From: DASYTH01 sp035942955
GTDB lineage: Bacteria; Actinomycetota; Actinomycetes; Mycobacteriales; Pseudonocardiaceae
Assembly (NCBI RefSeq): GCF_035942955.1
Contig: NZ_DASZCQ010000128.1
Location: 31,071-95,070, forward strand
Length of the DNA: 64,000 nucleotides
Direction: 5' to 3'
The position numbers and the translations under genes were made by a program. The notes below the pieces were generated by a model that was not told the DNA's origin, made no database searches, and saw nothing but the letters and a program-made list of their open reading frames with translations. Shown here piece by piece: positions 41,567 through 49,634 of this stretch (position 1 is its first letter; every line of letters begins with the position of its first letter).

Positions 41567-42994
41567 ATGAGCGCGGTGGACAACAGCCCGGGAATGGCGA
41601 AGAGCAAGGCCGATCGCCGCCGCGAGCAGAACGGCTGGGTCTGGTACGACTGGGCCAACTCGGTCTTCCCGACGTCGGTCGTCACCGTGTTCGGCTCGCT
41701 GTACCTCACCGCCGTCGCGGCCGAGGGCGCCCGCGTCGACGTCGGCCGCAACGGGCCCAACGCGTGCCCGGCCGACGCCGAGGGCAACCGGGACAAGCTG
41801 CACGACTGCGACATCAGCGTGCTGGGCTTCGACTTCCCGGCCGGCTCGCTGTGGGGCTACCTGCTGGCCCTGGCCACCGTGATCCAGGTGCTGATCGTGC
41901 CGCTGATGGGCGCCATCGCCGACCGCACCCGGCACAAGAAGCGGATGCTGGCGATCTTCGCCTTCGGCGGGGCCAGCGCGACCGCGCTCATGGCGCTGGT
42001 GACCGGGGGCAACTGGGGCCTGGGCGTGGTGCTGTTCGTCCTGGCCAACATCGGCTACGGCACCTCGATCGCGATCTACTACTCGTTCATCCCGGAGATC
42101 GCCACGGCCGACGAGCGCGACGGCCTGTCCGCGCGCGGCTGGGCGTTCGGCTACCTGGGCAGCGGCACGGCGCTGCTCATCCAGCTGGTGCTGGTGCTCG
42201 GCGGCGACAGCATCGGCATCTCCGAGGGCGACGCGGCCCGGCTGGCGTTCCTGATCTCCGGGCTGTGGTGGGCCGGCTTCACCCTCATCCCGCTGCGCCG
42301 GCTGCGTGATCAGCAGCGGCCGCACGGCGAGGAGCAGGGCGCGTTCGTGCTCAGCGGCGGGTTCCGGGAGCTGCGCGACACGCTGCGCGCCGCGCGGGCG
42401 TTCCCGCTGACCCTGGCGTTTCTCGGCACCTACCTGATCTACACCGACGGCATCGCCACGGTCGCCAACGTCTCGGCCCAGTACGGCCGGGAGGAGCTGA
42501 AGTTCGACCAGGACGTGCTGATCACCACGATCCTCATCGTGCAGTTCATCGCGTTCATCGGCGGGATGCTGCACGGCGTGGTCGCCCGCCGGCTCGGCGC
42601 CAAGACCACGATCATGCTCAGCCTGACCGTGTGGGTGCTGGTGGTCGGCGCCGCCTACTTCGTGCAGGCCGGCCAGCAGCTGCAGTTCTACGGCCTGGCG
42701 GTCGGCATCGGCCTGGTGCTCGGCGGCACCAACGCGCTGTCCCGGTCGCTGTTCAGCCACCTGATCCCGCCGGGCAAGGAGGCCCAGTACTACTCGGTCT
42801 ACGAGGTCGGCGAGCGGGCCACGTCGTGGCTCGGGCCGCTGCTGTTCGCGGCGATGGCGCAGATCACCGGCTCGTTCCGGCCGGCGATCATCTCCCTGGT
42901 GATCTTCTTCCTTGCCGGCCTCGTGCTGCTCTACTTCGTGCCGGTGCGCCGGGCCATCCAGGCGGCCGGCAACCCCGAGCCGTCCGTGCTCTGA
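41567..42994 (+). CDS. MFS transporter, UMF1/Atg22-like family
   Basis: A 475-residue major-facilitator permease. NGWVWYDWANSVFPTSVVTV is the signature of the UMF1 family, related to the yeast vacuolar amino-acid effluxer Atg22. MGAIADRTRHKKRMLAIFAF is the loop 2-3 motif. About twelve hydrophobic segments are visible, and a non-cytoplasmic loop of about 45 residues follows the first helix. GGAGGACGC precedes the ATG. The natural substrate is unknown. A weak palindrome around GTGATCAC (43024-43037) lies just past the stop. Confidence 0.9.
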   Translation: MSAVDNSPGMAKSKADRRREQNGWVWYDWANSVFPTSVVTVFGSLYLTAVAAEGARVDVGRNGPNACPADAEGNRDKLHDCDISVLGFDFPAGSLWGYLLALATVIQVLIVPLMGAIADRTRHKKRMLAIFAFGGASATALMALVTGGNWGLGVVLFVLANIGYGTSIAIYYSFIPEIATADERDGLSARGWAFGYLGSGTALLIQLVLVLGGDSIGISEGDAARLAFLISGLWWAGFTLIPLRRLRDQQRPHGEEQGAFVLSGGFRELRDTLRAARAFPLTLAFLGTYLIYTDGIATVANVSAQYGREELKFDQDVLITTILIVQFIAFIGGMLHGVVARRLGAKTTIMLSLTVWVLVVGAAYFVQAGQQLQFYGLAVGIGLVLGGTNALSRSLFSHLIPPGKEAQYYSVYEVGERATSWLGPLLFAAMAQITGSFRPAIISLVIFFLAGLVLLYFVPVRRAIQAAGNPEPSVL

Positions 42995-43270
42995 CACGCA
43001 CAGTGAGGCGCCGGCGTCGCCAGCCGGTGATCACTGGCAGTCACCGATTGCGGGCACTTCCCCGCATCGTGCGCCCCGATGGTGGGCAAAGCTGGACGGC
43101 GCGGCTATCGCGGGCCCCCATCCTGGCGAACGCCCTCCCCCAAGTGGGCGATCTCGGTCTGCCGAATCTGGAATTAGGCGTCACAAATTCATTCAGATTC
43201 TGTCCCTATGGAGGAAGCTGTAGTTGAGGGGTGAAACTTGTCACCCTGAGCAACTGCGTCCGGGCAGGCG

Positions 43271-43296
43271 GGAACCATCGGACCGGGTACGTCGTT
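43271..43296 (+). promoter_or_regulatory. Sigma-R/SigH-type promoter of rbpA
   Basis: GGAAC at 43271-43275 and GTT at 43294-43296 are separated by 18 bases, matching the thiol-oxidative-stress sigma factor consensus (GGAAY-N18/19-GTT). It lies 53 bases upstream of the rbpA ATG. In Streptomyces coelicolor rbpA is known to be under sigma-R control, so the same wiring is likely here. The remainder of the 355-base gap 42995-43349 is relatively AT-rich from about 43150 and contains no gene that I can support. Confidence 0.75.
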
Positions 43297-43349
43297 GCTC
43301 TAGGTGAGCACCACCCTGGCTCCCCACGAGCCTAACGAAAGGACACGCC

Positions 43350-43694
43350 ATGGCCGACAGAGTTCTCCGAGGAAGCCGGCTTGGCGCGATCAGCTACGAG
43401 ACCGACCGTAACCATGATCTTGCGCCCCGCCGTACCGTTCGCTACGCGTGCCCGAAGGATCACGAGTTCGAGGTTCCCTTCTCCGACGATGCCGAGATCC
43501 CGCCGGTATGGGAGTGCCGGCTGCACGGCACCGAGTCCAAGATGATCGACGGCTCCGATCCCGAGCCCAAGAAGAGCAAGCCGCCGCGTACGCACTGGGA
43601 CATGCTGCTCGAGCGCCGGTCCATTCCCGAGCTGGAGGACCTGCTCGCCGAGCGGCTGCAGGAGCTGCGCGGTCGGCGTAGCCGTTCCGCGTAG
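43350..43694 (+). CDS. rbpA: RNA polymerase-binding protein RbpA
   Basis: A 114-residue actinobacterial transcription factor that binds the principal sigma factor and promoter DNA and stabilises the open complex. MADRVLRGSRLGAISYETDR is the flexible N-terminal tail. YACPKDHEFEVPFSDDAEIP with WECRLHG is the zinc-binding core (here Cys, His and Cys). PPRTHWDMLLERRSIPELED is the basic linker and sigma-interaction domain. AAGGAC lies at good spacing before the ATG. The gene is single, with a sigma-R-type promoter upstream and a strong hairpin downstream. RbpA is also linked to rifampicin tolerance. Confidence 0.97.
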   Translation: MADRVLRGSRLGAISYETDRNHDLAPRRTVRYACPKDHEFEVPFSDDAEIPPVWECRLHGTESKMIDGSDPEPKKSKPPRTHWDMLLERRSIPELEDLLAERLQELRGRRSRSA

Positions 43695-43710
43695 AGCACG
43701 CAAGACCAGG

Positions 43711-43740
43711 AGGCCGCCCGGGTCCCGCACCGGGCGGCCT
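43711..43740 (+). terminator. Terminator hairpin after rbpA
   Basis: Perfect 11-base arms AGGCCGCCCGG and CCGGGCGGCCT enclose an eight-base loop, starting 17 bases after the rbpA stop. The tail TCGTGCTTGATT is only modestly T-rich. The following stretch up to 43913 contains no gene that I can support. Confidence 0.8.
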
Positions 43741-43913
43741 TCGTGCTTGATTGCTCGGTCGTGCTCGCGGCCTTGATCCGGTGTCTTCCTCGTCGCACGT
43801 CGGCCGCGGGCGGCCTTTGGCGCTCCTGTCGTCCAGACACCGGCTGCCGCTGCGCGCGCCCGAGCGCTGCTCGGTCGATGCGCGACCTGCGCCGGAGCTG
43901 GTCCGGCCGCCGG

Positions 43914-44660
43914 CTAGCGGGTGAACAGGGAGCGGAGCTGGTTGCCGCGGCGACGTAGGCCCCACTTGGTCACCCGGAGCAGGGCCTCGCGCACCACCGG
44001 GCCGGTCATCTTGGACTCGCCGTACTCCCGCTCGGTGAACGTGATCGGCACCTCGACGACGGTGAAGCCGGCCTCCTCGGTGCGGATGGTCAGGTCGATC
44101 TGGAAGCAGTAGCCGGCCGAGGCCACGGTCTGCAGCTTGAGCTTCTCGAGCACCTCGCGGCGGTAGGCGCGGAACCCGGCGGTGATGTCCTTGATCCGGG
44201 CGCCGAGCGCGATGCGGGAGTACAGGTTGGCGCCGCGGGAGAACACCTCCCGGCTCTTCGGCCAGTTGACCACCTTGCCGCCCGGCACGTACCGCGAGCC
44301 GATCACCAGGTCGGCGTCGGTGAGCGCGTCGAGCATGCGGGGCAGGTCCTCGGGCGCGTGCGAGCCGTCGGCGTCCATCTCCACCAGCACGGCGTAGCCC
44401 CGCTCGATGCCCCACTCGAACCCCGCGACGTACGCGCGGCCCAGGCCGGCCTTCTCGGTGCGGTGCAGCACGTGCACCCGGTCGTCGGCGGCGGCCAACT
44501 TGTCGGCCACCTCGCCGGTGCCGTCCGGGCTGCCGTCGTCGACCACCAGCACGTGCGCCTTGGCCACGGCCGCGTGCAGCCGCTTGACGATCGGCTCAAG
44601 GTTCTCCCGCTCGTTGTAGGTGGGGATCACCACGAGCACCGGCTCGAGCGCCTCCGTCAT
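43914..44660 (-). CDS. ppm1: Polyprenol monophosphomannose synthase
   Basis: A 248-residue family 2 glycosyltransferase making polyprenyl-phosphomannose from GDP-mannose. VVIPTYNERENLEPIVKRLH is the nucleotide-binding start, VVDDGSPDGTGEV follows, and VEMDADGSHAPEDLP holds the metal-binding Asp-x-Asp. TAGFRAYRREVLEKL and the C-terminal REYGESKMTG are typical of Ppm1/Dpm1. AGGAGGAGACGA precedes the ATG, which overlaps the lnt stop by four bases. The lnt-ppm1 order mirrors mycobacteria, where the two are adjacent or fused. The product is the donor for the two MptB-like enzymes at 19182-22263 and for protein O-mannosylation. Confidence 0.95.
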   Translation of the reverse strand: MTEALEPVLVVIPTYNERENLEPIVKRLHAAVAKAHVLVVDDGSPDGTGEVADKLAAADDRVHVLHRTEKAGLGRAYVAGFEWGIERGYAVLVEMDADGSHAPEDLPRMLDALTDADLVIGSRYVPGGKVVNWPKSREVFSRGANLYSRIALGARIKDITAGFRAYRREVLEKLKLQTVASAGYCFQIDLTIRTEEAGFTVVEVPITFTEREYGESKMTGPVVREALLRVTKWGLRRRGNQLRSLFTR

Positions 44661-46279
44661 TCGTCTCCTCCTTGCGGCGCGCGTGCGCCGGTCCCCGACT
44701 GGGATTGAGCTTTCCGCCGCACGGCCACCCCGGCGACGAGCGCGGCGAGCCCGCCGATCACCATGATCCACTGCGGCCACGCACCCAACTCATCGGACAG
44801 CGTAGTCGCCGACCGCAGCGGCACCCGTTCGACCAGGGCCGCGGGGGTGAAAAGTCCCGTCCGTCGGGTGACCGAGCCGTCCGGCCGGACGATCGCGCTG
44901 ACCCCGCTCGTGGCGGCCACGACGACCGACCGGCCGTGCTCGACGGCCCGGACCCGGTCCATCGCCAGCTGCTGGTAGGTCATCTCGGTGAACCCGAACG
45001 TGGCGTTGTTGGTCGGCACCGCGAGCAGGTTGGACCCGTTGAGCACCGAGTCGCGCACCACGCCGTCGAAGGCCACCTCGTAGCAGGTCGCCATCGCCAC
45101 CCTGGCGCCGCCCACGCCGAACACGGTCGGCTCGTCGCCGGGCGCGAAGTTGCCCGCCCGGTCCACGTCCGAGCTGAAGATCCGGAACAGCGAGCGGTAC
45201 GGCATGGTCTCGCCGAACGGCTGCAGCTGGCGCTTGGTGTAGAAGTCGATCGGCCCGCGCCGCGGATCCCACAGGATCATGGTGTTGGTCGGGCGCCCGT
45301 CGTCGCGGCGCAGCACGCCGCCCACCACGATCGGCGCGTCGATGGCCTTGGCCGCGCGGTCGATCACGGCGTAGGCGTCGCGGTTGCGGATCGGGTCGAT
45401 GTCCGAGGAGTTCTCCGGCCAGATCACCAGGTCCGGCTTGGGCACCCGGCCGGCGCGGACGTCATCGGCGAGCTGCTCGGTGCGCCTGACGTGGTTGTCC
45501 AGCACGGCCCGGCGCTGGGCGTTGAAGTCGAAGCCGGCGCGCGGCACGTTGCCCTGCACGGCCGCCACGGTCACCTCGCCGTCCTGCGCCTCCGTTGCCA
45601 CCAAAGGAATCGCGGCCAGCGCGGCGAGGATCGGCAGGACCGTGGCCAGTGCGGGGACGAGCACCCGGCGGGACCGCTCGACGATCACCCGGTGCGCCAG
45701 CTCGGCCAGGCCGAACCCGGTCAGCGCCACCGCGAAGCCGATCAGGGGGGCGCCGCCGACCACGGCCAGCGGCAGGTACACACCCTCGGGCTGGCCGAAG
45801 GCGACGTTGCCCCACGGAAAACCGCCGAACGGGAACACCGTCCGCAGCGCCTCGCCGCCCACCCAGAGCAGGGCCGCGATCACCGGCGCGCCGGGCAGCG
45901 TCGTGGCGAGGACGATGGCCGCACAGGTCAGGCCCACGAACGCGGCCTCGGCGCCGCTGAGCGGAAGCCAGGCGACCGCCCCGGCGAACTCCCCGGTCCA
46001 GGACAGCAGCGGGGCGAAGTAGCCGGCGCCGGCCAGGAAGCCGTAGGCGAAGCCGGCCCGCACCCGCCGCCCGCGCAGCACGGCGCCGAGCACCGCGAAG
46101 CCGAGCGGGGCCAGCCACCAGGTCGGCCGCGGCGGCGCGGCGAGGAACAGCAGCAGCCCGGCGCACACGGCGGCCAGCGAGCGGCCGAGGACCGGGAGCG
46201 GACGTCGGGAAGATCGCGGTCCCTGCTCGTCATCCGGCGCGCCCGGCTCGGACGTCACCGCAGGTGCAGCCACCCGCAC
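44657..46279 (-). CDS. lnt: Apolipoprotein N-acyltransferase
   Basis: A 540-residue membrane enzyme adding the third acyl chain to lipoproteins. Six or more N-terminal membrane helices (about 25-225) precede a nitrilase-like catalytic domain. Its triad is visible as Glu in VIWPENSSDID, Lys in YTKRQLQPFGETMPYRS and Cys in VAMATCYEVAF. A final helix (WIMVIGGLAALVAGVAV) anchors the C terminus. The start is a GTG at 46279, with another GTG two codons later; the first 28 residues are polar. It is the first gene of the lnt-ppm1 operon and would process lipoproteins such as the Tat-exported enzyme at 23117. Confidence 0.93.
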   Translation of the reverse strand: MRVAAPAVTSEPGAPDDEQGPRSSRRPLPVLGRSLAAVCAGLLLFLAAPPRPTWWLAPLGFAVLGAVLRGRRVRAGFAYGFLAGAGYFAPLLSWTGEFAGAVAWLPLSGAEAAFVGLTCAAIVLATTLPGAPVIAALLWVGGEALRTVFPFGGFPWGNVAFGQPEGVYLPLAVVGGAPLIGFAVALTGFGLAELAHRVIVERSRRVLVPALATVLPILAALAAIPLVATEAQDGEVTVAAVQGNVPRAGFDFNAQRRAVLDNHVRRTEQLADDVRAGRVPKPDLVIWPENSSDIDPIRNRDAYAVIDRAAKAIDAPIVVGGVLRRDDGRPTNTMILWDPRRGPIDFYTKRQLQPFGETMPYRSLFRIFSSDVDRAGNFAPGDEPTVFGVGGARVAMATCYEVAFDGVVRDSVLNGSNLLAVPTNNATFGFTEMTYQQLAMDRVRAVEHGRSVVVAATSGVSAIVRPDGSVTRRTGLFTPAALVERVPLRSATTLSDELGAWPQWIMVIGGLAALVAGVAVRRKAQSQSGTGARAPQGGDE

Positions 46280-46315
46280 AGCGTACGCACCGGCTGTGTG
46301 ATCACGGCAAAGGTG

Positions 46316-46957
46316 CTACTTCGGCGCCCACCGCTCGCCGATCTCCTGCCAGGTCGGCGGTGGGCCGGGCAACGGGTCGGGCTCGGTGGGGTCGGGACGC
46401 ATGGCCCGCAGGTACAGCGTCAGGTAGCGCCTGCGCAGGATCCGGGTGCGCTGCTCGTCGCCGAGCCGGACCGCCGACAGCTGCTCGAAGATGAACGACA
46501 GGTCGTTGACGTCGAGATCCTTCCGGACCACCCCGGCCTGCTTGGCCCGCTCGACCAGCCGCTCGTTGCTCACCCTGGCCAGCTCGGAGTCGCGGTACAG
46601 CTCCTCGGTCGGGGTGAACGTGCCGGCCAGCGCGGTGGTCAGCGCGTGCGTGTCGGCCTCCACGACCCGCTCGAGGAACCGGGCCCAGGCGCCCGCCACG
46701 TCGTCGGCGTTCTCGAGCGCCTCCTCGACGGCGTCGAGGTAGGTCCGCAACCCGTTGGCCGACAGGGTCCGCAGCAGGTCCTCCTTGCTGGGATACCGCC
46801 GGTACAGCGCGCTGATCCCGACACCGGCCCGCTCGGCCACCGCGGAGATCGGCGAGTCCGGGTTGGCGACGAACACCTCCCGCGCGGCCTGGAGAATCCG
46901 GGTGTCGTTGCGGGCCGCCTCGGCCTTGCGCCCGCTCATCGGCGGTGACTGCGTCAT
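46316..46957 (-). CDS. TetR-family transcriptional regulator
   Basis: A 213-residue repressor. The N-terminal helix-turn-helix reads RILQAAREVFVANPDSPISA, then VAERAGVGISALYRRYPSKE. A helical ligand-binding domain follows, with a C-terminal proline-rich end (PDPTEPDPLPGPPPTW). The ATG at 46957 overlaps the TGA of a short P-loop-containing frame upstream (ATGA). No dedicated target is adjacent: downstream is the start region of lnt-ppm1 on the same strand. Ligand unknown. Confidence 0.9.
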   Translation of the reverse strand: MTQSPPMSGRKAEAARNDTRILQAAREVFVANPDSPISAVAERAGVGISALYRRYPSKEDLLRTLSANGLRTYLDAVEEALENADDVAGAWARFLERVVEADTHALTTALAGTFTPTEELYRDSELARVSNERLVERAKQAGVVRKDLDVNDLSFIFEQLSAVRLGDEQRTRILRRRYLTLYLRAMRPDPTEPDPLPGPPPTWQEIGERWAPK

Positions 46958-47145
46958 GACCTCGAGTGTAGCACTAGAACATAGCATTCCGTTCTGCCAT
47001 TCCGTGGCCGGGTGCCAACAGGGGTTCCGCCGGAAGGTCCGCGATGGCCAGCTCGGCCTCCGCCGTGCGTGCCGGCGGCCAGCAGCCGGGCGGCGGTGGT
47101 CTTCCCGGAGCCCGGCGGGCCACCGATCCACAGCAGGTTGTCCAT
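46954..47145 (-). pseudogene. Truncated P-loop kinase/ATPase remnant
   Basis: A 63-codon frame beginning MDNLLWIGGPPGSGKTTAAR, a perfect Walker A N terminus of the AAA/kinase-like NTPases encoded in many actinomycetes. After about 25 residues the similarity stops and the sequence becomes arginine/glycine-rich with no Walker B. This looks like the 5' stub of a gene whose body was deleted. Its TGA overlaps the ATG of the TetR gene, so it may still serve as a leader for coupled translation. The assignment as a remnant is inferred from the missing domain. Confidence 0.6.
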
Positions 47146-47167
47146 CGGGAGCCCTAGGGTGGCAGGC

Positions 47168-47383
47168 ATGTCGGACCACAACTACAGCGTCACCGAGATC
47201 GTCGGCTCATCGAAGGACAGCATCGAGGACGCGATCCGCGGTGCGATCGGCCGTGCCTCCCGGACCGTCCGCGGCCTGGACTGGTTCGAGGTGACCGAGA
47301 TCCGCGGCCACATCGAGGACGGCGACATCGGCCACTTCCAGGTGGCGATGAAGATCGGCTTCCGGCTCGAGGAGCCGGCTTAG
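47168..47383 (+). CDS. Dodecin
   Basis: A 71-residue flavin-storage protein forming dodecamers. The whole sequence fits the family: YSVTEIVGSSKDSIEDAIRG at the start, SRTVRGLDWFEVTEIRGHIE in the centre and HFQVAMKIGFRLE at the end. The central tryptophan would stack on the flavin. The ATG at 47168 has only a weak ribosome site. It diverges from the P-loop remnant by 22 bases and its stop overlaps the convergent acyl-CoA synthetase stop by four bases. Confidence 0.93.
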   Translation: MSDHNYSVTEIVGSSKDSIEDAIRGAIGRASRTVRGLDWFEVTEIRGHIEDGDIGHFQVAMKIGFRLEEPA

Positions 47384-49446
47384 TATTCGTTGGCCAGCAT
47401 CCGCTTGACCACCTTGCCGGTGGCGTTGCGCGGCAGGTTGTCCAGGAAGATCACGTCACGCGGGACGGCGAACCTCGGCAGGTGGTCGTGGACGTAGTTG
47501 CGGATGGCGTTGGCGTTGAGCCGGCTGCCCTGGCGTAAGGCGATGTAGGCGGCGAAGCGCTGGCCGAACTCCCGGTCGGGCACGCCGACCACCGCGACGT
47601 CGAGCACGTCGGGCAGGGTGAGCAGCAGGTCCTCCAGCGGACGGGGGAAGACGTTCTCGCCGCCGGAGATGATCATGTCGTCGTCCCGGCCGGAGACGAA
47701 CAGGCGGCCGTCGGCGTCGAGGTAGCCACGGTCGCCGGTCACCATCAGCTCGTCGTGCACCTCGTTGCGGGTGCCGTTGGTGTACCCCTCGAAGAGCATG
47801 TCGTTGCCGACGCAGATGCGGCCGACGACCCCGGGCGGCACCGGGCGGCCGTCGGCGTCGAGGATCCCGACGCGGGTGCCGATCGGGCAGCGGCCGGCGG
47901 TGGTGGGGGCGGCGCGCAGGTCCGCCGGGTCGGCGATGCTCGCCCAGGAGACCTCGGTGGAGCCGTACAGGTTGTAGAGGATGTCGCCGAAGGTGTCCAT
48001 GAACTGGGTGACGAACGGACCGGGCAGCGCGGACCCGCTGCTGGCGACGACCTGCAGCGACGAGGTGTCGTAGCGGTTGCGGACGCGCTCGGGGAGATCG
48101 AGGATGCGCTGCAGCATGATCGGGACGGCGAACAGCGACGTGCACCGGTAGCGCTCGATCGCGGCCAGCGTGGCCACCGGGTCGAAGCGGCGCTGCAGCA
48201 CCAGCGAGGCGTGCAGCACCATGCCGATCTGCATCGCGGCCAGTCCCCAGGTGTGGAACAGCGGCGCGGCGACGAACATCCGCTCGCCCGCGCGCAGCGG
48301 GATCCGGGACAGCAGCGCGGCGGCGGTGCCCATCCCCTTCGGGTTGCGCCTGCGGGCGCCCTTGGGCGAGCCGGTGGTGCCGGACGTCAGCACGATGATC
48401 TTGCCGGGCTTCGACGGCGGCCGCACCGGGCGCGACGAGGCCCGCTCGATCACGGTGTCGATGCTGGTCTCCCCCGGTTGCGTGCTCCAGGTGGAGATCC
48501 ACGGCAGGTTGCCGGGAACGTGGTGGAACAGCGGCACGAACTCGTCGTCGCCGAGCAGCGCGACCGGGCGGTGCGTCTGGACGACGTTGGCGACCTGGTC
48601 GGCGGACAGCCCGGTGTTGAGCAGGACCACGTCGGCGCCGAGCTTGCCGCAGGCCACCGTCGCCTCGACGATTCCCGCGTGGTTGCGGCACATCAGCGCG
48701 ACCCGGCGGCCCTGCCGGACCCCGTACTCGGCCAGACCGTTGGCCAGCCGGGTGGTGCGCCGGTCGACCTGCTCGAAGGTGAGCTTGCCGTGCTCGTCGA
48801 CCAGCGCGAGCTCGTGCGGGTGCCGCCCGGCGTTGGCCCGGTACCCGCCCGCGACCGTCGCGCCCCACCTGGCCAGCGCGTTCACCTGACGCAGCACGCG
48901 GTCCGGCCGCCCGGGGGCCAGCGCGCCGGCCCGGATCAGGGTTTTCGCGACGGCCAGCGAGGACTGGCCCTTGGCCGCCTGGTCGAGCCCGGTGCGCGTC
49001 ACGGTGATCGCCCGCCCGGACAGGTGGTGGTCGATCAGCGTCAGCACCTGCCGGACCCGCTTGCGCAGCCAGGACGCGGTCAACCCGATCGACGAGCCCA
49101 ATGTGTCCGGAATGGACAGCATCACCTGGACCTCGGTGCGCCCGCGCCCGCTGCCGGCGAGCCGGATCGACAGGTGGCCGCCGTCCCACCGCGGGCTGAC
49201 CAGGACGAGGTGCTCGATCGGCCGGTACACCAGGATCTCGATCTCATCCGGCGCGGGCGCGCTGCCGTCGAGGCTGAACCGGACCCGGTAGCGCGCGCCG
49301 ACGCCGGTCTGCCCGTGGTCGACGCGCTCGCTCCAGGCGACCTCGCGGACGAACCTCGGGTACAGCTCGGGGTCGCTGAGCACCTGCCACACCCGCTCCG
49401 GCCGGTGTGCAAGGACCTTCGCTACTTCGACCAGCTCTGTCGACAT
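47380..49446 (-). CDS. SRPBCC domain-acyl-CoA synthetase fusion
   Basis: A 688-residue protein with two parts. Residues 1-145 form an SRPBCC/START-like lipid-binding domain (VAKVLAHRPERVWQVLSDPE, YRPIEHLVLVSP, then GGHLSIRLAGSGRGRTEVQV). Residues about 165-688 are an AMP-forming acyl-CoA synthetase of the FadD2/FadD12-like branch: VLTSGTTGSPKGARRRNP, NLYGSTEVSWASIADP, GYLDADGRLFVSGRDDDMII, and PRNATGKVVKR with the catalytic lysine. Stand-alone forms of both domains are common; the fusion is unusual and may hand a bound lipid to the ligase. The frame is intact and the ATG at 49446 starts the SRPBCC domain directly. An MMPL lipid exporter is the next gene upstream on the same strand. Confidence 0.9.
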   Translation of the reverse strand: MSTELVEVAKVLAHRPERVWQVLSDPELYPRFVREVAWSERVDHGQTGVGARYRVRFSLDGSAPAPDEIEILVYRPIEHLVLVSPRWDGGHLSIRLAGSGRGRTEVQVMLSIPDTLGSSIGLTASWLRKRVRQVLTLIDHHLSGRAITVTRTGLDQAAKGQSSLAVAKTLIRAGALAPGRPDRVLRQVNALARWGATVAGGYRANAGRHPHELALVDEHGKLTFEQVDRRTTRLANGLAEYGVRQGRRVALMCRNHAGIVEATVACGKLGADVVLLNTGLSADQVANVVQTHRPVALLGDDEFVPLFHHVPGNLPWISTWSTQPGETSIDTVIERASSRPVRPPSKPGKIIVLTSGTTGSPKGARRRNPKGMGTAAALLSRIPLRAGERMFVAAPLFHTWGLAAMQIGMVLHASLVLQRRFDPVATLAAIERYRCTSLFAVPIMLQRILDLPERVRNRYDTSSLQVVASSGSALPGPFVTQFMDTFGDILYNLYGSTEVSWASIADPADLRAAPTTAGRCPIGTRVGILDADGRPVPPGVVGRICVGNDMLFEGYTNGTRNEVHDELMVTGDRGYLDADGRLFVSGRDDDMIISGGENVFPRPLEDLLLTLPDVLDVAVVGVPDREFGQRFAAYIALRQGSRLNANAIRNYVHDHLPRFAVPRDVIFLDNLPRNATGKVVKRMLANEY

Positions 49447-49580
49447 GGGGACTCCGTCCGCGGACGCGTCACGGCGACTTCCTTTGCCCGCAATGCATCC
49501 GTTGCACGCTAGCCCCGATTAGTTACCAGTATTGGTCCGTTTGGAGCAAGGTGTTCGTCTCACGAGGTGGGATATGCACC

Positions 49581-49623
49581 GAGGGCCACCTTCACCACGG
49601 TCACCGCGGTGAAGGTGGCCCTC
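49581..49623. terminator. Strong inverted repeat after the MMPL gene
   Basis: Perfect 16-base arms (GAGGGCCACCTTCACC and its reverse complement) enclose an 11-base loop, starting 11 bases beyond the MMPL stop. It probably terminates MMPL transcription and insulates the acyl-CoA synthetase gene, whose promoter should lie in 49447-49580. Confidence 0.8.
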
Positions 49624-49634
49624 ATGGCTCGACC

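Noticed and set aside
43743..43958. A 71-codon frame between rbpA and ppm1
   Set aside because: It overlaps the ppm1 stop and has no ribosome site or similarity that I recognise.
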